11,319 bases of DNA, taken from Thiomicrospira sp. UBA5634 (GTDB taxonomy: Bacteria > Pseudomonadota > Gammaproteobacteria > Thiomicrospirales > Thiomicrospiraceae). The notes under the pieces were generated by a model. It worked only from the letters and a program-made list of their open reading frames with translations, was not told the origin of the DNA and did no database searches. Below, piece by piece: positions 5,934-11,319 of the stretch. Position 1 is the stretch's first letter. Each line of letters opens with the position of its first letter. The stretch is from assembly GCA_002421475.1 (NCBI GenBank), contig DIJW01000012.1:1-11319 (forward strand), written 5' to 3'. Made by a program: the position numbers and the translations under genes.

Positions 5934-6515
5934 ATGGCCAGCATTGACCAGCTTAAACAAGATTTAGAAATTCGCGCCAACCTGCTTGGCAAGGATTTAG
6001 TGTTTCGCAGCACCTGGGGTATTTTCAGCCCGCGCGAAATTGATGCAGGTACCGATTTATTATTGCGCCATTTAGATATTAAAGCCGATGAAATCGCGCT
6101 CGACTTGGGTTGCGGTTATGGCCCGCTAGGTTTGGCGATTGCCGCCAATGCACCACAAGGCGATGTTCACATGGTGGATAAAGATTTTATGGCAGTGGAA
6201 TACGCCAATAAAAACGCGCGTCTTAATGGCCTAAACAACGCTAACGCTTATTTATCCAACGGTTTGAGCAACGTGCCTAAAAACATTCAGTTCACCACCG
6301 TGGTGTCGAATATGCCGGCGAAAGTCGGTAAAGAAATGATGAGCATTATGTTGGACGACATTCATCGCCAGCTCGCCCCCGGCGGCCAGTTTGTGGTGGT
6401 CACGATTAACGGCTTGCGTGATTATATGAAACGTAATTTCATGGACGTTTTTGGTTATTACGACAAGGTTAAACAAGGCAAAGACTACACCATTTCCAGA
6501 ACGGTCAAACAGTAG
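5934..6515 (+). CDS. RsmC/YbxB-like class I SAM methyltransferase
   Basis: The 193-residue protein of the MTS ('methyltransferase small') family has a SAM-binding motif I at 55-64 (ALDLGCGYGP) and the acidic loop VDKD (81-84). The C-terminal strand is GGQFVVVTING (150-160). The catalytic loop normally reads NPPF or NPPIxxGK in RsmC, RlmG and YbxB; here it is N126-MPAKVGK133, lacking the first Pro and the aromatic. It resembles the shorter YbxB-type proteins rather than the two-domain E. coli RsmC of about 340 residues. The target is probably a base in rRNA, but this is inferred. I chose ATG 5934 because AAGGA (5924-5928) lies 5 bases before it; an in-frame ATG at 5913 has no such site. It is divergent from rep and convergent with a P-II-like gene 15 bases away. 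Confidence 0.8.
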   Translation: MASIDQLKQDLEIRANLLGKDLVFRSTWGIFSPREIDAGTDLLLRHLDIKADEIALDLGCGYGPLGLAIAANAPQGDVHMVDKDFMAVEYANKNARLNGLNNANAYLSNGLSNVPKNIQFTTVVSNMPAKVGKEMMSIMLDDIHRQLAPGGQFVVVTINGLRDYMKRNFMDVFGYYDKVKQGKDYTISRTVKQ

Positions 6516-6529
6516 CACCAGGCCTGGTG
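6516..6529. repeat. Interspersed palindrome, copy 2 (between convergent genes)
   Basis: CACCAGGCCTGGTG is a perfect 14-base palindrome that nearly fills the 15-base gap between the convergent methyltransferase and P-II-like genes. It could act as a weak bidirectional terminator hairpin, but there is no T tract and the arms leave little room for a loop. Confidence 0.85.
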
Positions 6530-6530
6530 G

Positions 6531-6863
6531 TTATTCACTCGGATCGACAAAAGATTGATATAAGCTGGTTTGATGAAGTTTTTGTTGAATCAGCATACTG
6601 CCCGGTTGCTCATCTAGCTGCAACCATTGATAAAGCGCGCTAAAAATCTCATCCGCTTGATCGGCATTCACAATCAGCTGCAAAATGTCTTTTTCTTCGT
6701 AACTAAGCCGTTCAATATGGCTATGCATGGTTTCACCACGGGCGTGAGAAAAACTAAAGCGTTGCTCACCAAAGGTATCGACCAATTTTTGTGCTAAAAC
6801 TTGCGCTTGATCCTTTGGCACATAGGCGCGAATCATTTTTTGGCTAACAGCTTCAAGTTTCAT
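6531..6863 (-). CDS. P-II-like protein, second copy (DUF1538-associated)
   Basis: The 110-residue protein has the beta-alpha-beta pattern of the GlnB/P-II fold: KMIRAYVPKDQAQVLAQKLV, then FSFSHARGE, then a second half with EEKDILQLIVNADQADEIFSALYQWL. It parallels the gene just upstream (YYARGMG, KEVIEVIVSNEQADRVFEAMY) and probably arose by duplication. The glutamine-signalling T-loop with its uridylylated Tyr is not present, so it is not a classical GlnB. Start at ATG 6863 has AGGAGG 5 bases upstream; a TTG codon just before it is not needed. ATG overlaps the upstream stop (TGATG), which implies translational coupling. It is the last gene of the series and probably senses a small molecule for the DUF1538 protein. 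Confidence 0.7.
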   Translation of the reverse strand: MKLEAVSQKMIRAYVPKDQAQVLAQKLVDTFGEQRFSFSHARGETMHSHIERLSYEEKDILQLIVNADQADEIFSALYQWLQLDEQPGSMLIQQKLHQTSLYQSFVDPSE

Positions 6864-7231
6864 CAAGCCTCCTGCTGTAATTTGGCAAGCACATCTTTGG
6901 GAATATAGGTCGCGGCTTTTTCCAGTCGGTTGAGCAAAATAATGCCTTTGCCCGGCGTGTCTAAATCGCCGGCTAAATACATGGCTTCAAATACCCGATC
7001 TGCCTGCTCATTCGACACAATGACTTCAATCACTTCTTTTTCGGTATCAATCGCCACCCCAAATAATCCGAGGCGTTCTTTGACTCCCATGCCGCGCGCA
7101 TAATAAACCGTTGCGCCTTGTGCGCCGACTTGTTTGGCGGCCTGAACTATGTCATCGGCGTAACCTTTTTGCACGATACATTGAATTAAACTGACGTCGG
7201 TTAGCACCGTAATTTCGCGTTGTTGTGTCAT
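6863..7231 (-). CDS. P-II family signalling protein (DUF1538-associated)
   Basis: This 122-residue P-II-type trimeric regulator is identified by strand-helix pattern and signatures: LIQCIVQKGYADDIVQAAKQVGA (14-36), GATVYYARGMGVKERLG (T-loop region), DTEKEVIEVIVSNEQADRVFEAMY, and a final strand GKGIILLNRLEKAATY. Family members bind ATP/ADP and effectors and gate a partner protein, often a membrane transporter. The uridylylation Tyr motif of GlnB is not seen. It overlaps the DUF1538 gene stop by four bases (ATGA) and is followed by a second P-II-like gene in TGATG overlap. The context predicts control of the DUF1538 protein, by analogy with GlnK-AmtB. Confidence 0.85.
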   Translation of the reverse strand: MTQQREITVLTDVSLIQCIVQKGYADDIVQAAKQVGAQGATVYYARGMGVKERLGLFGVAIDTEKEVIEVIVSNEQADRVFEAMYLAGDLDTPGKGIILLNRLEKAATYIPKDVLAKLQQEA

Positions 7232-8964
7232 GCTTTAGACTCCAGCGAGCGAGTTTTCCACTCTACCCATAATCCCAATAACAATACCGATAAAATCGGC
7301 CCTATCGAAGCCAGCGATAGAATACCAAAACCATCTTCCACCGCTACCGCTTGACTTAAACCGACACCCATTGCCAATACTAATGGTACGGTCACCGGAC
7401 CGGTGGTAACCCCCGCCGAATCCCAGGCGACATTTACAAACGATTCCGAACTGAGATACGTTAAAACCACCGCCAGTAAATACGCCGGAATAAGAAAATA
7501 AGGCAATGGAATGTCAAACAGGATTTTCACCACCCCCAACGCAATTCCAATGCCGACACCCAAGCTGACCGCCCACATCAGCATGGACTTTTTAAACGCA
7601 CCTTGGGTCAGATTTTCGACCGTCATCCCCAGTGCATTGAGTGCGGGTTCAGCCAAGGTTGCGCCAAAACCGAGAATAAATGCAAACACAATCGTAATCA
7701 GCACACCTAAACCATACCAATACAGCGGACTTTGTTCAAAACCACTCAAACTCAAAAACGAGGTCGGTAAAACCGAGCCGGTTTGCGCACCTAAATTCGC
7801 CAAACCATAAGTGAGACCGATATTAAAAATCATCATCCCCAGCAAGGTTAAAATCAAACCATATAACACTTCGCCCGGATTTTTTAAGCGCTCTCTTAAC
7901 AGCCAAAAAAACACCAACGCTAAAAACAATACCAGTGGCACAATCGCTCGCAGCCCTTGCAGAATTTCAACATAGGGTGTTTGTTGATACCACGGCACAA
8001 CTTGACTCGAGCCGGATTGCAAAACGTGAGCTAAGGTTAGAATTTGCTCGGGGCTATATTGCAGCGCGATATAAAAACTCAATAACAGCACCGCTACAAT
8101 CGGAAATAAAGACGCCAAAGTAACAATGCCAAAACCGGATAATGAAGTAGAACCTTTACCTGCGGCGGCGGCAATGCCGATACCTAAGGCTAATACCAAC
8201 GGAACAGTAACCGGCCCGGTTGTAACCGCACCGGCATCCCACGCCAAACCTAATACTTTCGTTAAATGTGGATCACTTAAAGCCCACAGTGTCAAAACCA
8301 AAACCGGTAACAACGCGAGATAAATCAACGGCTTTAAACTCCAGCCATATAAAAACCGCAAAGTGCCGACAACCGCCGCTAAGCCGACACCCACACCGAC
8401 CATCAACACCAACGGCAAGGTATAAAGGTTTAATAACGCATATAAATAGGGGGCTTTTTCCGCCGAGATGCCGGCGCCGACGGCTTGTAACGCACCAATC
8501 GCCGGTTCGGCAAACGTAACACCGATACCTAAAATAAACGCGATAGTTAACACCAATGGCAGGGTCGATTTTTGCGGTAGTTTATTGCCGATCATTTCGC
8601 CAAATGGCATCAGACCGAGCTTGAGCCCTTCCATAAAAAACATCAGACCCATGATCACCGCAAACAAACCGGCGGTAATCGCCCACGAACCTTCTACTAT
8701 TTGGCGCAGAATCAATAACTGAAACAAAATGAGATAGAGACCAAGCGGCACAACGGCACGAAATTGCTCAAAAAAACGACGGCCGATATAAGGACGTAAT
8801 AACCGATATATATCAATACCGCGTAAACGAATCGGACTGGCTTTGACTTTGATAACCTGGCCTAAATCGTCCAACTGCGGCGCGGGGGCTAGATCGTTAT
8901 AACTCAGCGTGCGTTGATTCAGCTGAATCTGTCGAGATACATCACCGAAACGAACTTGTTTCAT
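7228..8964 (-). CDS. DUF1538 integral membrane protein with internal duplication
   Basis: The 578-residue protein has about a dozen or more hydrophobic helices after a roughly 65-residue soluble N-terminus. It consists of two homologous halves. Repeat 1 carries FAEPAIGAL (151-159), WDAGAVTTGPVTVPLVL (242-258) and SGFGI (276-280). Repeat 2 carries LAEPALNAL (437-445), WDSAGVTTGPVTVPLVL (514-530) and DGFGI (544-548). Duplicated halves with conserved polar motifs in the membrane are typical of transporters. The substrate of DUF1538 proteins is not established to my knowledge. AGGG lies 5 bases before the ATG. It begins 12 bases after the small membrane gene upstream and overlaps the P-II gene downstream by ATGA, which suggests a P-II-gated transporter. 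Confidence 0.9.
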   Translation of the reverse strand: MKQVRFGDVSRQIQLNQRTLSYNDLAPAPQLDDLGQVIKVKASPIRLRGIDIYRLLRPYIGRRFFEQFRAVVPLGLYLILFQLLILRQIVEGSWAITAGLFAVIMGLMFFMEGLKLGLMPFGEMIGNKLPQKSTLPLVLTIAFILGIGVTFAEPAIGALQAVGAGISAEKAPYLYALLNLYTLPLVLMVGVGVGLAAVVGTLRFLYGWSLKPLIYLALLPVLVLTLWALSDPHLTKVLGLAWDAGAVTTGPVTVPLVLALGIGIAAAAGKGSTSLSGFGIVTLASLFPIVAVLLLSFYIALQYSPEQILTLAHVLQSGSSQVVPWYQQTPYVEILQGLRAIVPLVLFLALVFFWLLRERLKNPGEVLYGLILTLLGMMIFNIGLTYGLANLGAQTGSVLPTSFLSLSGFEQSPLYWYGLGVLITIVFAFILGFGATLAEPALNALGMTVENLTQGAFKKSMLMWAVSLGVGIGIALGVVKILFDIPLPYFLIPAYLLAVVLTYLSSESFVNVAWDSAGVTTGPVTVPLVLAMGVGLSQAVAVEDGFGILSLASIGPILSVLLLGLWVEWKTRSLESKA

Positions 8965-8976
8965 AGCTACCCTAAA

Positions 8977-9231
8977 CTAAAGAATAAAAACGGCCAACAC
9001 CACCAGCAATGCACCATATATCACTAACGCCATTGCATTGGCCTGGAACCAACGGCCAATCGCAGCGACTATTTCACCGGGCGTGTAATGAAAAAACGAG
9101 GTAATAAATAAACCAATCGCCAACAAATAAGTAACGCCGGCACAATCAACAGCAGTTCGTACAAAGTCATTTTTGTGCCCAATTTTGTAATAATTCAGCC
9201 AACCAGGCCTGGTGATCGTGCGTTTCAACAC
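8977..9231 (-). CDS. Small two-helix membrane protein, start uncertain
   Basis: The open frame gives at most 84 residues and has two hydrophobic helices, VTYLLAIGLFITSFF and AMALVIYGALLVVLAVFIL, joined by a loop HYTPGEIVAAIGRWFQAN. The furthest start is GTG 9231, inside the preceding gene and without a ribosome binding site, so the true N-terminus is unknown. A competing ATG at 9170 in another frame overlaps the upstream stop (ATGA) and encodes MTLYELLLIVPALL and 19 more residues before a stop at 9069. A frameshift joining that start to this frame would give a natural roughly 65-70 residue protein. I do not recognise the family. It lies between the CdiI-like gene and DUF1538. Confidence 0.5.
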   Translation of the reverse strand: MLKRTITRPGWLNYYKIGHKNDFVRTAVDCAGVTYLLAIGLFITSFFHYTPGEIVAAIGRWFQANAMALVIYGALLVVLAVFIL

Positions 9232-9451
9232 CGCAAAGTTGCGTGGCGATTAACCACCAGGCCTGGTTGTTTGAGTCGATGAGTTGCTGGAGTTGTGTTT
9301 TAGCGTTATTTACCACACTGGCGTTATTTTCTGCCATAAACGCTTGCACCGCAGAATCCAGGCTTTCATCTTCCAATGCAATATAAGCAGCAAATAAACT
9401 GTGAAGCTCCGGCCAACGCTGCAAAAACTGCGCTTGCTGCTCCCAATCCAT
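9167..9451 (-). CDS. CdiI-like putative immunity protein
   Basis: This small, helical, soluble protein of 94 residues has no signal peptide. The N-terminal stretch RWPELHSLFAAYIALEDE, then SLDSAVQAFMAEN, a Leu/Gln helix (AKTQLQQLID) and the closing HQAWLAELLQNW follow the plan of the CdiI_2-type contact-dependent-inhibition immunity family (a PEL-x-x-F-x-x-Y start and a WL-x-x-ll end). It begins within the stop of the RNase A-like lipoprotein gene (TAATG), the usual arrangement for an effector and its immunity partner. Two copies of the interspersed palindrome are read through in frame, as NQAWW (62-66) and HQAWL (80-84). The family match is from pattern memory and needs a profile search. A different role is possible because the partner is a lipoprotein. 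Confidence 0.6.
   Translation of the reverse strand: MDWEQQAQFLQRWPELHSLFAAYIALEDESLDSAVQAFMAENNASVVNNAKTQLQQLIDSNNQAWWLIATQLCGVETHDHQAWLAELLQNWAQK
9202..9213. repeat. Interspersed palindrome, copy 3
   Basis: ACCAGGCCTGGT is inside the CdiI-like gene and read on the minus strand as CAC CAG GCC TGG TTG (HQAWL). It lies 54 bases from copy 4. Confidence 0.9.
9256..9267. repeat. Interspersed palindrome, copy 4
   Basis: ACCAGGCCTGGT is inside the CdiI-like gene and read as AAC CAG GCC TGG TGG (NQAWW), in the same codon phase as copies 3 and 5. Confidence 0.9.
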
Positions 9452-9963
9452 TAATCTTCTTCCTGGTAATCATCCGGTTGCGGAAAAGCGCTCAGCACAT
9501 AAAAGTCATCGCCTTTACGGACTAACACCACTCTGACCACTAAATTACCCGACAACTCGATACTTTTAACGCCCAAACCATCTCGATTCCACATATCGCG
9601 GGTTAAATAACGCCCATGTGTCGGCACACGTGCAAAAAATGCTTGGCGAGCTAAATTGCCTTGCCACCAGCGTGCAACCTGTTCGCGATTACTATTTAAC
9701 ACCGCGTTAATCGAAGCTTCCGCCACTTCTAAACTGCTGAAGGTGGAGACCGTCTGTAATTTTGAGCCGTGCTTTAGACGCAGCACTAAATAGTCATCCG
9801 GTTTATCAACATGACGTGCGATGGTATGCCCATCGACTTCATGTTCGTTTAAAAGGATATGTATCGGCTGACGAACATCTCCTAAACTGCCCGGTATCGG
9901 TTCAGACGGTCCGCAACCGATCAATAACACACTGACCAGTAATAATCCTAACCACTTTTTCAT
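9451..9963 (-). CDS. Lipoprotein with bacterial RNase A-like (CDI toxin type) domain
   Basis: The 170-residue protein starts at ATG 9963, with AAAGGAG 5 bases upstream; longer starts reach into the preceding gene. Residues 1-17 are a lipoprotein signal with lipobox LIGC (C17). Residue +2 is Gly, so an outer-membrane location is likely. Residues 40-165 match the RNase A-like domain known from CdiA C-termini: GHTIARHVDK (45-54), Leu/Arg-rich LVLRL (59-63), STFSSLEVAEASI (73-85), an NREQVARWW helix, and the end strands LVVRVVLVRKGDDFYVLSAFP (141-161). In the toxin family the last motif usually reads LTAYP, supplying Thr and Tyr to the active site; here it is S158 and F160. The His region and R62 are retained. 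No CdiA/CdiB-type export gene is in view. The next gene looks like an immunity protein. Confidence 0.7.
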   Translation of the reverse strand: MKKWLGLLLVSVLLIGCGPSEPIPGSLGDVRQPIHILLNEHEVDGHTIARHVDKPDDYLVLRLKHGSKLQTVSTFSSLEVAEASINAVLNSNREQVARWWQGNLARQAFFARVPTHGRYLTRDMWNRDGLGVKSIELSGNLVVRVVLVRKGDDFYVLSAFPQPDDYQEED

Positions 9964-9983
9964 TCGTACTCCTTTCGACATTT

Positions 9984-10676
9984 TTAGCCGATATTGAGAC
10001 TTAACGCTAAATAAATTTGCCAAATGCCCATAGACATTACCGATAACCCGGCCATGCGTTTGACCCACAATGTGCGTGCGAGCCGAGTAAAATAAAAGGC
10101 AAACACCCCCATCAACATCAGATTCGGCAAGGTGCCCAAACCAAATGCCAACATCACTAACGCTCCTTGTGCTGCAGATGCCGCACTAAAAGCCATAATC
10201 AATACGCTATACACCAGCCCGCAAGGCAACCAACCCCATACCAAACCATACAACCAGGCCTGGTGCAAGCTTTTAACCGGCGTGAGTTTTTTCGTATAGG
10301 GTTGTAGTCGTTGCCATAACAGACCACCCACCTTTTCAATCACCACAATGCCATTCCACCAACCGGCCAAATACAAACCCAACGCCAACATAAACAACCC
10401 GGCAAAAATCTGTAACGTTTGCTGGAAAGGTAAAAACGGTACCAGCGTTGTTAAAGACGCCGCCAACAAACCGATTAACGCCCCTGCGATCACATAACTA
10501 CTGATACGCCCTAGGTTATAAGCCAGCTGAAACGGCAACATACGCCACTGACTAAGCTGATGTTGCGGTGATAAATTAAACGTCAACGTGCCCACCACGC
10601 CACCACACATACCCAAACAATGTACACCGCCGAACAAACCGACTAAAAATGCCGTAATAAAAAGTGATTCGACCAT
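9984..10676 (-). CDS. TauE/SafE-type (DsbD-like) membrane protein
   Basis: The 230-residue protein has about six membrane helices and belongs to the sulfite exporter TauE/SafE/DsbD transmembrane-like family. The signature GVHCLGMCGG (17-26, with C20 and C24) is in helix 1 and GWLPCGLVYS (148-157, with C152) in helix 4. Members with this Cys pattern often lie near cytochrome oxidase or cytochrome c maturation genes and are thought to move reducing equivalents or metals across the membrane; the name 'sulfite exporter' is not proof of substrate. The start ATG overlaps the comM stop (TAATG), implying coupling. A lipoprotein gene begins 20 bases after its stop. A copy of the palindrome is read in frame at HQAWL (138-142). 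Confidence 0.85.
   Translation of the reverse strand: MVESLFITAFLVGLFGGVHCLGMCGGVVGTLTFNLSPQHQLSQWRMLPFQLAYNLGRISSYVIAGALIGLLAASLTTLVPFLPFQQTLQIFAGLFMLALGLYLAGWWNGIVVIEKVGGLLWQRLQPYTKKLTPVKSLHQAWLYGLVWGWLPCGLVYSVLIMAFSAASAAQGALVMLAFGLGTLPNLMLMGVFAFYFTRLARTLWVKRMAGLSVMSMGIWQIYLALSLNIG
10253..10264. repeat. Interspersed palindrome, copy 5
   Basis: ACCAGGCCTGGT is inside the TauE/SafE-type gene and read on the minus strand as CAC CAG GCC TGG TTG (HQAWL), in a loop between predicted membrane helices. Confidence 0.9.
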
Positions 10677-11319
10677 TATTTCAATCCCTGGCGTTCTAAA
10701 CTGCGATAAGCCAAGGCTTCCGCCAAATGTTGACTGGTTACGTGCGACTGATTCGCCATATCCGCCAAGGTTCGAGCTATACGCAAGATTTTATGATACG
10801 AACGTGCCGATAATCCCAGCCGGGTTATTCCCTGTTTTAAAAATGTCTGACTTTCTATCGTTAACGGCACAAATTCATCTAACTGAGCCACACTTAACGC
10901 ACTATTTAAACAACCTTGGCGCGCGATCTGTTTCGCTCGCACCTCACTCACTCTTTCACGTACTTGCGCCGACCTTTCTGCATTTGCGTCCGGCGCAGCA
11001 GTCAGCTGATCTACCTCAACCGCCGGCACTTGCAGATGCAAGTCAATTCGATCCAAAATAGGCCCGGAAATTTTGCGCTGATAACGCGCAATCTGATCCG
11101 GAGTGTCTTTGCATCTTGGATCATCGGCAAAAAATCCTGACGGGCTGGGGTTAAACGCGCCGACAAATAACACGTCGCACGGATAACTGATATGTTGTTT
11201 CACCCGCGCGATATGCACTTGTTTAGTTTCCAGCGGTTCGCGCAAAGCTTCTAATACATCGCGATTAAACTCCGGCATTTCATCGAAAAAAATTAGACCG
11301 TGGTGCGCTAATGACATGG
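10676..11319 (-). CDS. comM: ComM/YifB-family Mg-chelatase-like AAA+ ATPase (partial, C-terminal part)
   Basis: About 214 C-terminal residues are present; the 5' part lies beyond the window. The visible start of the fragment reads MSLAHHGLIFFDEMPEF, the family's Walker B region (FFDE; E. coli YifB has FLDE). It is followed by LEALREPLE, VGAFNPSPSGFF (sensor 1 region; NPSPTG in E. coli), the Arg-finger region SGPILDRIDLHLQVP, and the C-terminal LGLSARSYHKILRIARTLADM typical of ComM. ComM is a hexameric branch-migration helicase that extends recombination tracts during natural transformation. The full-length family protein has about 500 residues. Its stop overlaps the start of the next gene by one base. 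Confidence 0.93.
   Translation of the reverse strand, partial: MSLAHHGLIFFDEMPEFNRDVLEALREPLETKQVHIARVKQHISYPCDVLFVGAFNPSPSGFFADDPRCKDTPDQIARYQRKISGPILDRIDLHLQVPAVEVDQLTAAPDANAERSAQVRERVSEVRAKQIARQGCLNSALSVAQLDEFVPLTIESQTFLKQGITRLGLSARSYHKILRIARTLADMANQSHVTSQHLAEALAYRSLERQGLK

Noticed and set aside
6516..6529. Palindrome CACCAGGCCTGGTG as a dedicated bidirectional terminator
   Set aside because: The same core occurs inside three genes and a promoter region, and there is no T tract, so its presence here is better explained as a copy of the interspersed repeat.
9964..10068. N-terminal extension of the lipoprotein to 10068
   Set aside because: It would overlap the TauE/SafE-type gene and hide the signal peptide. 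ATG 9963 has a strong ribosome binding site and starts directly with a lipoprotein signal.
1..11319. CRISPR array, tRNA, rRNA or insertion sequence
   Set aside because: No regularly spaced direct repeats, no tRNA- or rRNA-like segments and no transposase or terminal inverted repeats were seen in either strand.

Overview
The window looks like a gammaproteobacterial chromosome. The Rep helicase, YjdM/PhnA and ComM (YifB) proteins closely resemble their Escherichia coli counterparts. The genus cannot be named from the sequence. A paired P-II/DUF1538 gene set and a DsbD-like TauE/SafE protein would fit an environmental, perhaps chemolithotrophic, member of the class, but that is inference.

Positions 1-1200 hold the 5' end of an unknown gene on the minus strand, divergent from a yjdM/phnA zinc-ribbon gene. 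Convergent with phnA is a ribbon-helix-helix protein that looks like a ParD/CopG-type antitoxin but has a long C-terminal extension and no toxin beside it.

Positions 1307 to about 3645 read as a small integron cassette array with no integrase in view (a CALIN-like cluster). Three cassette genes lie on the minus strand in the order 3620-3210, 3114-2365, 2301-1366. Each is followed at once by an attC-like folded site with an RYYYAAC box at the stop codon and a GTTRRRY-like box about 55-75 bases further on. The cargo is a small P-loop protein and two proteins that share a helical segment ending in an N-x-A-H motif. One of those two has two membrane segments. The segment resembles HEPN/abortive-infection-type C-termini, so anti-phage roles are possible but unproven.

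Positions 3819-6515 hold rep (minus strand) and, divergent from it, an RsmC/YbxB-like methyltransferase with an altered catalytic motif. From 11319 down to 6531 runs a compact minus-strand series, mostly with 1-4 base overlaps or very short gaps: comM (partial), a TauE/SafE-DsbD-like membrane protein, a lipoprotein carrying an apparent RNase A-like (CDI toxin type) domain, a small CdiI-like putative immunity protein, a small membrane protein of uncertain reading frame, a duplicated DUF1538 membrane protein, and two P-II-like signalling proteins. The last three probably form a transporter/regulator module.

A 12-base palindrome, ACCAGGCCTGGT, occurs five times exactly, with one ten-base core copy and one single-mismatch copy, in both genes and gaps. 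It is absent from the cassette array. It looks like a genome-wide highly iterated palindrome and helps separate resident from acquired DNA.
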